A stretch of DNA of 64,000 nt, from assembly GCA_014302835.1 (NCBI GenBank), contig CP060294.1, forward strand, positions 3,001,067-3,065,066. Reading direction: 5' to 3'. Every line of letters starts with the position of its first letter. The stretch's first letter is position 1. The notes beneath the pieces are model-generated. The model was not told where the DNA came from, ran no database searches, and saw only the letters and a list, made by a program, of their open reading frames with translations. The position numbers and the translations under genes were made by a program. Of this stretch, positions 1 to 9,404 are shown one piece after another. This DNA is from Pedobacter sp. PAMC26386 (GTDB taxonomy: Bacteria > Bacteroidota > Bacteroidia > Sphingobacteriales > Sphingobacteriaceae).

Positions 1-2
1 TA

Positions 3-539
3 AAATATATCAACACCAGTTTCAAGGGTGGGATATTTAAAGTGAACGATCGCCAGATCAGTTATCGTCTAAGCGGAAGTTTTGTTAATCAATCGATAGA
101 ATTTCAAGATAACTGCACTAATTGTGAACTCGATAAAGGCAAAGTAACAGACTACAGTGCTAAGCTTGGTTTTGAAAAAAGCTTCAACTACTCTCGCATA
201 CAACCCTATTTTGCATTTGATATCGGATATAGGTACAACCGTTTTAATGGTTTCCAGAATTTCATAGATCTTAAAAAGACCATTTCTTCAACCTCACAGA
301 TCGAAGCTACTAAAAACGGTTTGACACTGTCTCCATCCCTGGGATTAAGGATTACCCCTATTGAGCTGATCTCGATCTTTGCCGAAGCCAGTATTGAATT
401 TTATTATTCCAGCTTACGTACACAAACCAGGATGCTGGACCAATCTGCTTTAATGACACTCAATTCCGAACATAAAAAAGAATTCCTGTTTACCCCAATC
501 ACTATTGGCCTGCAAATTCATTTGGGAAATGGATTATAA
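3..539 (+). CDS. outer-membrane beta-barrel protein, 5' truncated by window edge
   Basis: The reading frame is open to the left edge, so only the C-terminal part is present. The protein alternates short polar and aromatic segments typical of outer-membrane beta strands, and ends in a strand-like tail (PITIGLQIHLGNGL). A CxxC pair (NCTNC) lies in a predicted loop. There is an internal GTG at position 42, but the upstream codons remain open and look like barrel sequence, so it is probably not the start. It converges on priA with one base between stops. No family could be named; porin-like function is inferred only from strand pattern. Confidence 0.6.
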   Translation, partial: KYINTSFKGGIFKVNDRQISYRLSGSFVNQSIEFQDNCTNCELDKGKVTDYSAKLGFEKSFNYSRIQPYFAFDIGYRYNRFNGFQNFIDLKKTISSTSQIEATKNGLTLSPSLGLRITPIELISIFAEASIEFYYSSLRTQTRMLDQSALMTLNSEHKKEFLFTPITIGLQIHLGNGL

Positions 540-540
540 T

Positions 541-3021
541 TTAATAAGGATCTACGTCAATCTGGATAATTACTCCCTTATAAGTGTTTTCAGCATTAAA
601 ATCTGCAATTGTTTGTTTCAGCACAGCCTTAACTTTATGAATGGCCGTTGCTTTATCTGATTTAATGATCAGTTGTTTGATATAATAATTTCTAATCCGG
701 GACACTAATGGTTGTTCGGGCCCTAATACCCTGCTACCCAGCTGTACTCTCAGCATCGAGGCAAAACGTGCTGACGCTGCATTTAATAGATTGGAGTCTT
801 TGTGTTTGACATTGATAAAGATCAGCCTAGTGAAAGGCGGATAATGAAATTGTTTACGTTCAGCAATTTCATCGTTATACATTTCAAGATAATTATTATC
901 AACCACTTGTTTAATAATCCGGTGATCAGCATCATAAGCCTGGATACAAACCTTACCCCGTTTATCTCTCCGGCCCGCACGCCCCGCAACCTGTGCTAAC
1001 AATTGAAAACTACGCTCAAAAGCTCTGAAATCCGGGTAATTCAGCAAAGTATCAGCATTGATCACACCAATCAGTGTCACGTTATCAAAATCGAGTCCCT
1101 TAGCCACCATTTGTGTTCCGATCAGGATATCAGTTTTCTTTTCCTGAAAATCACCAATAATCTTCTGGAGACTATTTTTGGTCCGGGTACTGTCTACATC
1201 CAGCCTGGCAATTTTTACTTCCGGAAAAATCAGGCTGAGTTCCTCTTCTACCCGTTCAGTTCCAAAACCTTTTTGCTCTATATGAACTGAACCACATGCA
1301 GGACAAATGTTCATGCTGCTTTCATGGTATCCACAATAGTGGCAATGTAATTTCCCACTACTTTTATGAAAAGTAAGACTGACATCACAGTTCACACATT
1401 TAGGTGCAAAACCACAGGTTTTACAGATTAGAATTGTCGCATAACCTCTGCGGTTCTGAAAAAGAATAACTTGTTCTTTTCTTTCCAGCGTTGCAGTAAT
1501 ATCATCAATTAATACGCTGGAGAAATAAGAAACCATTTTCTTCTTCTTGGTTTCTTCGGCAATACCAACAACCTCCTGAATAGGGAGTTCTACCCCTCCA
1601 AACCTTTCATTAAGCGTCACTAAACCATATTTATGATTCTGGGCATTGTAATAACTTTCTATTGATGGTGTAGCCGATCCTAATATAATTTTTGATTGAT
1701 GCAGGTGCGCCAGGTAAACAGCTGCATCCCTTGCCTGGTATCTTGGCGCTGGTTCATTTTGTTTATAGGAAGATTCATGCTCTTCATCAACCACAATCAG
1801 TTTTAAATCTTTAAATGGTAAAAACACAGCAGAACGCGCGCCAAGAACAATCTTATACTTACCGTTCATCACATTGTTCCAGATTTCTACCCTTTCGTTG
1901 TCATTAAATTTGGAATGATATACCCCAATTGCGTCTCCAAAATATCGTTTTATTCTTTCAACAATCTGAGTTGTCAGCGCAATTTCCGGAAGCAAAAACA
2001 AAACCTGCCCCCCTTTTTCAATTGCCTGCTCTATCAGTTTGATATAAACCTGGGTTTTACCGGAAGCCGTTATTCCATGTAATAAAACAACGTCTTTAGT
2101 CTGAAATTCAGTTTCAATTCTTTGTAGGGCTACACTTTGAGCAGCACTAAGCTTAAAATTAAGAATCATGTCATCAGATTCATCATTCAAGCGGCTCACC
2201 ACTTTCTTTTTCAAGAAGAAGATCTCCTTGTCTAATAGTGATTTCAAAGCCGCCTGTCCACAGCTGCTTTCTTCCAGCAACTGCTGTCTGGAGATCTCAA
2301 TTCCGGTTTTGGACAATTTGATATATGTTAGTAAAGCATCAAGCTGCTTCGGTGCCCGCTCCAGCACTTCAAAAAGGTGTTTAAAGTTTCCTTCTTCCTG
2401 ATAAAATGGATTCAGGGTAATGTATGATTTTAATAAGGGCTTATATTTTTCTAGGACTTCTTCTGCGATATAGATGATCTCTTTATCTAAAAGGGACCTG
2501 ATTAATGGAAATACAGTTTTCTGTCCTAGTAATTTGGAGATCTGATCTACAGTTAATCGTTTTTGTTTTTCCAGAGCAGCAATCAGAATCTGCTCTTTAT
2601 CTGTGATTTCAAGATCGTCCAGAGAGATTTCTTCACGCAAAATAATAATGGTCTCACTAGCCAGCTTTAATCCCGCAGGAAGCGCGGCAGACATCACTTC
2701 ACCTTCATTACACAGGTAGTATTCTGTTATCCAATCCCAGAACTGCAATTGCCGGCTGTTGACAACAGGATATTCATCGATCACATCTATAATATACTTC
2801 GCCTGATACAAAGCCGGTGCCATCTGACTGATGGTTTTAATCAGTGCAGTATAGATCTTACTTTTCCCAAACTGTACAATTACTCTTTTTCCAACGGCAG
2901 TTTGCTCATTCAAGTCAAACGGAACACGGTAGATATAGTTTTTTGAAAGAGAAAGAGGTAAAATAACCTCTACAAACAGTGTATCTCTCTCCGTAAAATC
3001 AATATCATTAAATTCCTGCAT
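541..3021 (-). CDS. priA: primosomal protein N' (replication restart helicase PriA)
   Basis: PriA is a 3'-5' superfamily 2 DNA helicase that recognises stalled forks and reloads the replisome. At 826 residues it has the family's usual length. The N-terminal DNA-binding region is followed by a Walker A motif (HGITASGKTQVY, around residue 315), a DEEH box (VVDEEHES), a zinc-binding insert with paired CxxC motifs (CKTC, CVNC, CHYC, CPAC) and the C-terminal helicase lobe with AQVAGRAGR. The start codon directly abuts the stop of the upstream DUF423 gene, so the two are probably cotranscribed. Confidence 0.96.
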   Translation of the reverse strand: MQEFNDIDFTERDTLFVEVILPLSLSKNYIYRVPFDLNEQTAVGKRVIVQFGKSKIYTALIKTISQMAPALYQAKYIIDVIDEYPVVNSRQLQFWDWITEYYLCNEGEVMSAALPAGLKLASETIIILREEISLDDLEITDKEQILIAALEKQKRLTVDQISKLLGQKTVFPLIRSLLDKEIIYIAEEVLEKYKPLLKSYITLNPFYQEEGNFKHLFEVLERAPKQLDALLTYIKLSKTGIEISRQQLLEESSCGQAALKSLLDKEIFFLKKKVVSRLNDESDDMILNFKLSAAQSVALQRIETEFQTKDVVLLHGITASGKTQVYIKLIEQAIEKGGQVLFLLPEIALTTQIVERIKRYFGDAIGVYHSKFNDNERVEIWNNVMNGKYKIVLGARSAVFLPFKDLKLIVVDEEHESSYKQNEPAPRYQARDAAVYLAHLHQSKIILGSATPSIESYYNAQNHKYGLVTLNERFGGVELPIQEVVGIAEETKKKKMVSYFSSVLIDDITATLERKEQVILFQNRRGYATILICKTCGFAPKCVNCDVSLTFHKSSGKLHCHYCGYHESSMNICPACGSVHIEQKGFGTERVEEELSLIFPEVKIARLDVDSTRTKNSLQKIIGDFQEKKTDILIGTQMVAKGLDFDNVTLIGVINADTLLNYPDFRAFERSFQLLAQVAGRAGRRDKRGKVCIQAYDADHRIIKQVVDNNYLEMYNDEIAERKQFHYPPFTRLIFINVKHKDSNLLNAASARFASMLRVQLGSRVLGPEQPLVSRIRNYYIKQLIIKSDKATAIHKVKAVLKQTIADFNAENTYKGVIIQIDVDPY

Positions 3022-3408
3022 TTATCTGTTTTTTAATGCAGCGAAAAAAAGAAAAATCCAGCCTGCAACTAATAATAATCCCCCCAGCGGAGTAATCGGA
3101 CCCACTATGTTTACCCAGCTTAACTGTAGCACCTCACGGGTAGCCAGCAGGTAGAGTGATCCGGAAAAAAGTATAATTCCAACAGTGAAACAGTAATAGG
3201 CAATATCAACCAGTTTATTTCTGAACCTTGCAAAGGTAGATAGAAACAACAGCGCGAAAGTATGATAAAACTGATACTCAATTCCCTTAGTCCAGATCGC
3301 CAGCTGATCTGCAAGAATTACATTTTTTAAACCATGTGCACCAAATGCACCCAGTATAACCGCTATTGCTCCAAAAAAAGAAGCCGTCAATATTATTCGT
3401 CTATTCAT
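3022..3408 (-). CDS. DUF423 family small membrane protein
   Basis: A 128-residue protein with four hydrophobic segments and the DUF423 signature near the N-terminus (GAFGAHGLK), followed by a conserved YHTFALL segment. The family (E. coli YgdD type) is widespread in inner membranes and has no established biochemical role. It sits immediately upstream of priA with no spacer, so translation of the two may be coupled. Function unknown. Confidence 0.88.
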   Translation of the reverse strand: MNRRIILTASFFGAIAVILGAFGAHGLKNVILADQLAIWTKGIEYQFYHTFALLFLSTFARFRNKLVDIAYYCFTVGIILFSGSLYLLATREVLQLSWVNIVGPITPLGGLLLVAGWIFLFFAALKNR

Positions 3409-3891
3409 TCATTTCGTCTTAAATCCAGCCAGACAAAATTAAGCAACCTAAATGCATTTTTGTTACTTCTATTTGTAATAATTTATTTTGCACCCGGATT
3501 CCTCTCCAGTCAAACCAATTTTCGTTGCTTAAGGCTAGCGCTTTTTTAAGACAAAATACCCATTAGAAAAACCACCTTAAAAGGTATGTGAAGCCTGTTG
3601 AAAGGAGGTTGAAAGGGGGTTGGAAGGACCTTGGTAGGGCCTTGATAGGACTGTAGTCCTTCCAACCCCCTTTCAAAGCCCTTTTAATGATTATTCAAGG
3701 TGTTTTTAGCACGGAACTCAATTGCTGTTCATCTCGCATTTATGTGGTTCTGACATCAGGTCATTCAGTGCCACAGCTGATTAACAGTCCTCCCCTTTTA
3801 ATAAATAATATATCCTGTAATGATCAACAATTACCTTAAATTTGCATAGCGTTCGTTTCAATTGATCAATTAAAATAGACGCTTACATACA
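3409..3891. other. 483-bp intergenic region with repeat element
   Basis: No convincing gene lies here. The region separates the divergent DUF423 gene and the secreted protein gene to the right. Its left part must hold the promoter for the DUF423-priA pair. The centre holds an 11-bp periodic purine-rich repeat that folds back on a pyrimidine-rich copy (annotated separately). The right part is AT-rich and should hold the promoter of the following gene. Confidence 0.6.
3596..3676. repeat. five 11-bp tandem units merging into a 21-bp perfect inverted repeat
   Basis: Five consecutive 11-bp units fit NNTTGRWAGGR between 3596 and 3650 (for example GGTTGAAAGGG, GGTTGGAAGGA, CCTTGGTAGGG). Bases 3609-3629 are then matched by an exact reverse complement at 3656-3676, leaving a 26-nt loop made of the last two units. 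The transcript of either strand could form a strong hairpin. It may be a dispersed genomic repeat; the window contains only this copy as far as I could see. Confidence 0.75.
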
Positions 3892-5475
3892 ATGAAAAAG
3901 ATATACCTCACCCTCTTTACTCTATTCGCAGCAATTGTGGGTATGGCATACCTGTACTTTTCCAAACTAAATCAGGAAACTACCGCTAAAGAAATCAGCT
4001 TATATTCGGCTACAGCAAATTCTGGCTTGGTTTTCTGTATCCAGAATGAAAAAAGTGTATTTGACATTCTGAAAGGACAGAATTTTTTCCAAAAACTGAT
4101 GGGACAAGATAAGTTCAATCAGCTCAGCCTGTTGAAAAACAAATTCACTACTAATCCTGCGGTGAGTAAATTGATTGGCAAGAGAAATATTTATATTAGC
4201 TTCTCGGCCGGTCAAAAAAAAGAGATAGACTACCTCATCAGTACCCAGCTAAACGACGAACTCGATAAACCAAAACTCTTGAATGCACTTAAATCAAATG
4301 GGGTTGCCGTCACCGCTGAAGACAGTTTCATGAAATTGGTATTAAATGATAGCGCCACTTTTTATCTGAACATAGATAAAAATTTAGTGCTGTTATCTAA
4401 CAGTACCGGCCCGTTGAAAGCAGCAAAAACGGCAGTACAAAACAAAGAAAATCACCAATTTACCGCTTATATCAAATCAGGCAATAGGTTCACTCAAAAT
4501 AGTTTGGGGAACTTGTATATCGACTTCAATAAAATACCAGCCCTGTTGAAATCCGTATTGCCAGGACAATTAAGTGGAAGCTTATCTGTGTTGAATCATC
4601 AGAACTCATTTGCGACATTAAATTACAACTTCAGTAAAGAGAGATTATTCTTTAATGGAAGTTCCCAGCTGAATGATGACAAAAGTTATCTTCGCTTATT
4701 TGCAAATCTGACGCCACAAAAAAACAGTATAGATAACCTCTTACCAGAAAACACAGCAAGTTTCCGTTTATATTCACTTGCAGCTTATAAAGACTGGAGA
4801 AAAGCACTGAATAGCTGGTTTTTAGTCAACAAAGAAGATCAGAAGATCAAAAACACAATCAAATCCTTCAACGAGGAGTATCATTTGAATGCAGAAGAAA
4901 TTTTTCCTGTTTATTTTAAAGATCAGCTTCTCACTTTTCAGCTGAAATCTGCTGAAAATATAGCTGCAATCAATTTAACCAATGGCGACAAGGTAAGACA
5001 GCTTTTACTGGATATGAGCGATAATTATAACCCGGATATTAAAAGATTCAAAAAATCTGGTCTTTTATATTGTTATTTTGGAGAGCCTTTTAAGCCATAT
5101 ATCAAACCATATTATACAATAATTGATAATTATATGGTTTTTTCCAATCAGCCTGGTGCGCTCCAGTCATTTTTAAATGATTACCATGCAAACAAATTAC
5201 TGATTAACACCCCGGATTATATCAATGTATACAGCCAGATTTCAAAAACGGCAAGTATTACCTATTATGTCAACCGTAAAAACTCCTCAGATCTGGTCAG
5301 AAGAACCATCTTTACTCCTTATTATAATCATTTCATCAAAAAACAAGGATTAGAAACATTTACTTCTTTAATTTATCAGCTGAATGGAGATAAAGGAACC
5401 TTTCAAACTAATCTTTTGATCAATACTATTCCTGTATCATTTCCAGATACACTTGAAAATTTAACACTTAAATAG
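3892..5475 (+). CDS. secreted or membrane-anchored protein of unknown function
   Basis: A 527-residue protein with an N-terminal hydrophobic segment (residues 4-24) that could be a signal anchor. The rest is soluble-looking, with alternating amphipathic segments, and lacks any catalytic motif I recognise. The overall pattern, a signal anchor followed by repeated alpha/beta segments that each read like FYLNIDKNLVLLSN, recalls DUF3352-type envelope proteins, but this is a weak resemblance. The following gene starts 48 bases downstream on the same strand and encodes an outer-membrane protein, so the two may form an envelope operon. Confidence 0.6.
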   Translation: MKKIYLTLFTLFAAIVGMAYLYFSKLNQETTAKEISLYSATANSGLVFCIQNEKSVFDILKGQNFFQKLMGQDKFNQLSLLKNKFTTNPAVSKLIGKRNIYISFSAGQKKEIDYLISTQLNDELDKPKLLNALKSNGVAVTAEDSFMKLVLNDSATFYLNIDKNLVLLSNSTGPLKAAKTAVQNKENHQFTAYIKSGNRFTQNSLGNLYIDFNKIPALLKSVLPGQLSGSLSVLNHQNSFATLNYNFSKERLFFNGSSQLNDDKSYLRLFANLTPQKNSIDNLLPENTASFRLYSLAAYKDWRKALNSWFLVNKEDQKIKNTIKSFNEEYHLNAEEIFPVYFKDQLLTFQLKSAENIAAINLTNGDKVRQLLLDMSDNYNPDIKRFKKSGLLYCYFGEPFKPYIKPYYTIIDNYMVFSNQPGALQSFLNDYHANKLLINTPDYINVYSQISKTASITYYVNRKNSSDLVRRTIFTPYYNHFIKKQGLETFTSLIYQLNGDKGTFQTNLLINTIPVSFPDTLENLTLK

Positions 5476-5522
5476 TAGCTAACTATTTATTTAATTACCA
5501 TATTTAACTTAGTTTCCAGCTT

Positions 5523-6929
5523 ATGGCAAAAAAATACCTTATACTGAGTCTTTTTTTAGTTTTATCTACACAGATCAAGGCGCAACAATATGGATTGTTT
5601 AATACCAAAACATTATTTGATGCTTTTGAAAACCCTGCTCAAAAAGCATTTGTATTAGATTCTTCCCGCCAGTATGCCTCTAATTTCTTACTTCCGTATT
5701 TCGGATTAAACGGAGCAAATAAAGGGGATTCAAACTATAGTTTGAGAAACTATATCAATGGTAATAAATTCGAAACTTCTGGTATTCCAATTGGCAATAA
5801 CGCCAGAAATCAAGGTTATCAAAGTTCAAATGTCTATCTTTTTACTTTCAGAATCTTCCAGTCTTATAAATACCATAAGGAACTTGGTTTCTCGTGGCAG
5901 GTACGCTCAGATGCCTTTGCCGACTATACCAACGAGACACTAGTTGCAGCCAATGATTTCAGACGATTTAAAGATAACCTGATTGCTCCGTTTGACGGAA
6001 ATGGATACAGCCAGTCTTATCATCAGTTTAGTATGACTTACAGAGAAAATTTTGATAAACAACTGGCTTTCGGAGTCAAATTAAGTTTACTCAGCGGAAT
6101 CACTTATAATAAAATTAATATCACCGATTCCTATCTTGATTTCAATGGTGGAGCAGACAATCAGAGAACTATAGGATTTAGTGGCACTTACAAGTCCAAC
6201 TTCTTGCGAGCAAAAGAACTGGATGCAAATACACTGGTTCCGAATTTCAAAAACCCAGGCTTATCCGTCGGTTTTGGTACGACTTATACTTCAAAAACTG
6301 GTTTCTTTTTAATAGGAAGTATTAAGGATCTAGGTTTTATCAAATGGAATAATCAATCGCATACAATGTTTGTTCCTAATGGAGAGATTGTGGTTAACGA
6401 TGCGTCTCCTGGCCAAAATTTACAAACGAGATTTGAAGATCAGTTCACTAACAATGATCAGCAGAAAGGGTTCTATACCGCAACCAATGCTAAAGCGGAT
6501 TTCCTGCTCTCCAAAAGATTCGATTTCTATACACCCAATTTTATCGTATCAAAAAACCTTTGGAATAAAGGCGGGGATATTGCACTCGTAAACAATTTCG
6601 CTTACAATGAGTTTTCAGTAAGCTTATCTCCTATCTATAACCTGAATGGTTTTATGATGTTAGGGACGCAGGCAAAATACCAGACTCCGAATTTCGAATT
6701 CTTCTTAGGCAGTGACAACGTCTTGAAATCTGCGGCCTATAACCAAAAGGCTAATACAACTAATAATGGCAGTTATGCCGGGGCTTCTGTATATATGGGA
6801 GTTGGTATTAAATTCGGTTATACAGTGGAACATCCGCAAAACAGCAGTTATATGCCAGGAGTTGGCGGTGACGCAGATGAAAAAGGCTTTTTCAGTAAGC
6901 TCTTCGGGATCTTTAAAAAGAAAAAATAA
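5523..6929 (+). CDS. outer-membrane beta-barrel protein, DUF5723-like
   Basis: A 468-residue protein with a clear signal peptide ending in STQIKAQ. The mature part is rich in aromatic, alternating strands with Gly turns, typical of Bacteroidota outer-membrane barrels annotated as DUF5723. The C-terminus is a short Lys-rich tail (GIFKKKK), which is unusual for a BAM-inserted barrel and may indicate a soluble extension. It follows the previous envelope gene closely. Substrate and role are unknown. Confidence 0.65.
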   Translation: MAKKYLILSLFLVLSTQIKAQQYGLFNTKTLFDAFENPAQKAFVLDSSRQYASNFLLPYFGLNGANKGDSNYSLRNYINGNKFETSGIPIGNNARNQGYQSSNVYLFTFRIFQSYKYHKELGFSWQVRSDAFADYTNETLVAANDFRRFKDNLIAPFDGNGYSQSYHQFSMTYRENFDKQLAFGVKLSLLSGITYNKINITDSYLDFNGGADNQRTIGFSGTYKSNFLRAKELDANTLVPNFKNPGLSVGFGTTYTSKTGFFLIGSIKDLGFIKWNNQSHTMFVPNGEIVVNDASPGQNLQTRFEDQFTNNDQQKGFYTATNAKADFLLSKRFDFYTPNFIVSKNLWNKGGDIALVNNFAYNEFSVSLSPIYNLNGFMMLGTQAKYQTPNFEFFLGSDNVLKSAAYNQKANTTNNGSYAGASVYMGVGIKFGYTVEHPQNSSYMPGVGGDADEKGFFSKLFGIFKKKK

Positions 6930-6973
6930 GCGGTATCTTACAAAACCAACAATCAGAACTCCTGAACAAATAA

Positions 6974-7660
6974 TCAGACTTTCTTTTTCGCCTGTGTAAT
7001 AATGAAATCTTTTAGATAATAAGGCTCAAAATACGCTACATCTTCAAAATCAGCGGCAGTAAAGGCTGCATAAGCCAAACTGCTCATGTTAATCGCAGAA
7101 TTAAAATTAAGGTCAGAAAATGTGGTATTCGGAGAAAGGATCGTCCCGCTGCACTTCATAGCACCATCACCAATAAAAGTAATTAACTGATTCTTTAACT
7201 GTTCCTGGTATGAAGTTTCATCAATTATTTTAGCTTCAACAGGCAGCACTTCAGTTAGCTCAGAATTATATAATCCAGTAAAAACTTCCATTCTGCGCGC
7301 ATCAATCATCGGGCATACCAGACCTGCATAATTTTCATTGGCCTGTAAAAATCCCTTAGCCATCATTTTCAACGTATCCACCCCTATTAAAGGCTTATCG
7401 AGTGCAAAACAAAGTCCCTTCGCTGTAGATACCCCAATTCTCAGCCCGGTATAAGAACCCGGTCCTTTACTCACGGCTACCGCGTCAAGATCTGCATAAG
7501 AAAGTCCCGCTTTTCCCATGACTTCCTGGATAAACAAGGTCAGGCTGCCCGCATGAATATTCTGAGCAGCAAGTTCTTTTAGTGCAATTGTCTCTCCATT
7601 GACAGATATTGCAGCAGAGCATACCTGCGTAGCTGTTTCTAGTTGAAGTATCGTAACCAT
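6974..7660 (-). CDS. tsaB: tRNA threonylcarbamoyladenosine biosynthesis protein TsaB
   Basis: TsaB is the scaffold partner of TsaD in making the t6A37 modification on ANN-decoding tRNAs. This 228-residue protein starts with the family hallmark (ILQLETATQVCSAAIS) and contains the conserved SKGPGSYTGLRIG loop. It has the shorter ASKHA fold of TsaB rather than the metal-binding His motifs of TsaD. It is transcribed away from the rpmH-rnpA-yidD group, with a 40-bp gap from yidD on the same strand, and could be cotranscribed with it. Confidence 0.94.
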   Translation of the reverse strand: MVTILQLETATQVCSAAISVNGETIALKELAAQNIHAGSLTLFIQEVMGKAGLSYADLDAVAVSKGPGSYTGLRIGVSTAKGLCFALDKPLIGVDTLKMMAKGFLQANENYAGLVCPMIDARRMEVFTGLYNSELTEVLPVEAKIIDETSYQEQLKNQLITFIGDGAMKCSGTILSPNTTFSDLNFNSAINMSSLAYAAFTAADFEDVAYFEPYYLKDFIITQAKKKV

Positions 7661-7700
7661 TAAGGCAAATATAGTAGATTAAAATTTAAGAGAATAGCAC

Positions 7701-7931
7701 TTATGGAACAGGATCATGTCCGTGTTTACCCCATGGATGACAACGTCCAATGCGTTTCAACGTTAACCAGCCTCCCTTAAATGGGCCATGTTTTTTAATT
7801 GCTTCTACCCCGTATTGAGAACAGGTCGGCGTAAAACGACAACTGGCGCCCAAAAGTGGTGAAAGAAACAACTGGTAAAATTTAATTAATGCTAAAAAGA
7901 ACCAGCCGATAATTTGCTTAATCAGTTTCAT
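7701..7931 (-). CDS. yidD: membrane protein insertion efficiency factor YidD
   Basis: A 76-residue amphipathic protein with the YidD signature [21 protein letters not shown] and the CHPWG motif near the C-terminus. YidD lies at the inner membrane and assists YidC-dependent insertion. The start chosen (MKLIKQ) overlaps the end of rnpA by 14 bases; an ATG two codons earlier is also possible. The rpmH-rnpA-yidD order is conserved across bacteria. Confidence 0.93.
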   Translation of the reverse strand: MKLIKQIIGWFFLALIKFYQLFLSPLLGASCRFTPTCSQYGVEAIKKHGPFKGGWLTLKRIGRCHPWGKHGHDPVP

Positions 7932-8346
7932 CGGCATCCGGTTTAATCACTGGTAAATCCGCAACAGATTCAACCGTTAAGATCAGCTTTTTTAAAGCAT
8001 TAGCAAGCTTCTTTTCAAAAAATGCCTGCTCATAATGTTCTTTTCCCACAAACTGAAGGGAAAGTAGTAACAATTGATCAGGATGATTTAATAAGGGATA
8101 AAGGGTCGACGACTTTTGTAATCTGTAAGCTTCACGTATTCTGCGCTTGATCAGGTTCCTGTCATGCGCGCGCTTGAATCTTTTTTTAGATACATTCACT
8201 ACTACCTGCACAGGGAAAGCATTTTTCTCCGGCACAAACAAATAGGAAACCCGAAATGGATATACTAAAAAAGAAGAACCGTTCTTAAATAGCAGGTCTA
8301 ATAATTTCCTGCTGCATAACCGTTCTTCTTTGGTAAAATTTTTCAT
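7918..8346 (-). CDS. rnpA: ribonuclease P protein component
   Basis: The protein subunit of RNase P, which matures tRNA 5' ends. The family RNR-type motif is present as [20 protein letters not shown], with the basic helix that contacts the RNA. The start at [10 protein letters not shown] is chosen because homologues begin there; an in-frame ATG 14 codons upstream would add a non-conserved extension. The gene lies just downstream of rpmH on the same strand and overlaps yidD. Confidence 0.94.
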   Translation of the reverse strand: MKNFTKEERLCSRKLLDLLFKNGSSFLVYPFRVSYLFVPEKNAFPVQVVVNVSKKRFKRAHDRNLIKRRIREAYRLQKSSTLYPLLNHPDQLLLLSLQFVGKEHYEQAFFEKKLANALKKLILTVESVADLPVIKPDADETD

Positions 8347-8408
8347 GTTTTTGATTGCAGATTTTGCAGAACAAAGATCTGCCAGCACCTAAAGTGCTGC
8401 AATCAAAA

Positions 8409-8567
8409 TTATGCTTTGTGACGACGTTCGTCAGAAACTGATAATTTTCTTCTTCCTTTTGCACGACGAGAAGCTAATACTCTTCTACCGTTTGCTGTAG
8501 CCATTCTTTCGCGGAAGCCGTGTTTGTTTCTTCTCTTTCTTTGCGAAGGTTGGAATGTTCTTTTCAT
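8409..8567 (-). CDS. rpmH: 50S ribosomal protein L34
   Basis: A 52-residue, very basic protein beginning [20 protein letters not shown] and ending SDERRHKA, which is the standard Bacteroidota L34. It precedes rnpA by 62 bases on the minus strand. No dnaA gene or obvious DnaA-box cluster is adjacent, so this conserved pair is not beside oriC in the visible sequence. Confidence 0.97.
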   Translation of the reverse strand: MKRTFQPSQRKRRNKHGFRERMATANGRRVLASRRAKGRRKLSVSDERRHKA

Positions 8568-8669
8568 AACTGTATGATATCTTAACTATTATTTTTTAAT
8601 TGAGAGGTGCAAATATAATGCGATTTTTTCTTAAATGCAAATACATGCAGCATGTGTTTGCATTTTTAT

Positions 8670-9404
8670 TTATAAACCCAATGAAGCCTTGAGTTTAATA
8701 TACCCGGTTTTGCTGACAGGCAACCAGATATCGGACTTCAAAAGTACAATATAACTATCTTTTTCTTTCAACTCTATTTTAGTCACCTGGTCTAAATTTA
8801 TTAAATATGACCTGTGAATCCGGATAAATTGTTCACTATCCAGTGTTTTTTCAAAGAAACTCATGGTCTTATTTTTATAAAAGATCCCTTCTGTTGTACT
8901 TAATTTAACATGATCATCATCAGCCTCCAGGTAATGAATATCTGTAACTGCAATAATTTTAATGACTCCATTACTTTTAACCACTACCCTATTGTGCTGT
9001 GCAGGGCTCAATGCTGCTGTTTCCAGTAATTCATGGGTAAGTTCAGGTTGTTTTAGTTTGGCAGGCAGCCGCTGCATAGCCTGTTCAAAACGCACCTGCT
9101 CTATTGGTTTCAATAAATAATCAACCGCGTTTACTTCAAAAGCTTTGATAGCAAATTCATCAAATGCAGTGGTAAAAATCACAGCTGGTCGGTTTTCTAC
9201 CAGTTCGAGCATTTCAAAACCATTGATTTTAGGCATTTGTATATCCAAAAAAATGAAATCAGGGCTAAAAGCAGCAATTGCTTTAAGTCCTTCAAAGCCA
9301 TCATTACATTCGGCAACGATCTCCACTTCAGGAAAATTTTTGAGATAATGTTTTACAACATCCCGTGCCAGCGGCTCATCATCAATAAGGATAGTGCGTA
9401 TCAT
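8670..9404 (-). CDS. LytTR-family response regulator
   Basis: A 244-residue two-domain regulator. The receiver domain (1-120) has acidic residues D8/D9, phosphoacceptor D54 in FLDIQMP, and the conserved Lys in LLKP. A linker leads to a C-terminal LytTR DNA-binding domain (about 140-242) with HYLEADDDHVKL and FIRIHRSYLIN. Its start overlaps the stop of the upstream kinase gene by 4 bases, so the pair is translationally coupled and forms an operon with the LiaF-like gene. Confidence 0.93.
   Translation of the reverse strand: MIRTILIDDEPLARDVVKHYLKNFPEVEIVAECNDGFEGLKAIAAFSPDFIFLDIQMPKINGFEMLELVENRPAVIFTTAFDEFAIKAFEVNAVDYLLKPIEQVRFEQAMQRLPAKLKQPELTHELLETAALSPAQHNRVVVKSNGVIKIIAVTDIHYLEADDDHVKLSTTEGIFYKNKTMSFFEKTLDSEQFIRIHRSYLINLDQVTKIELKEKDSYIVLLKSDIWLPVSKTGYIKLKASLGL

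Noticed and set aside
3334..3549. Plus-strand open frame of 71 codons antisense to DUF423 start and upstream DNA
   Set aside because: Overlaps a clear gene on the other strand, no recognisable domain and low-complexity composition.
3596..3676. CRISPR-like interpretation of the 11-bp repeats
   Set aside because: Units are contiguous, too short, and have no spacers or cas genes.
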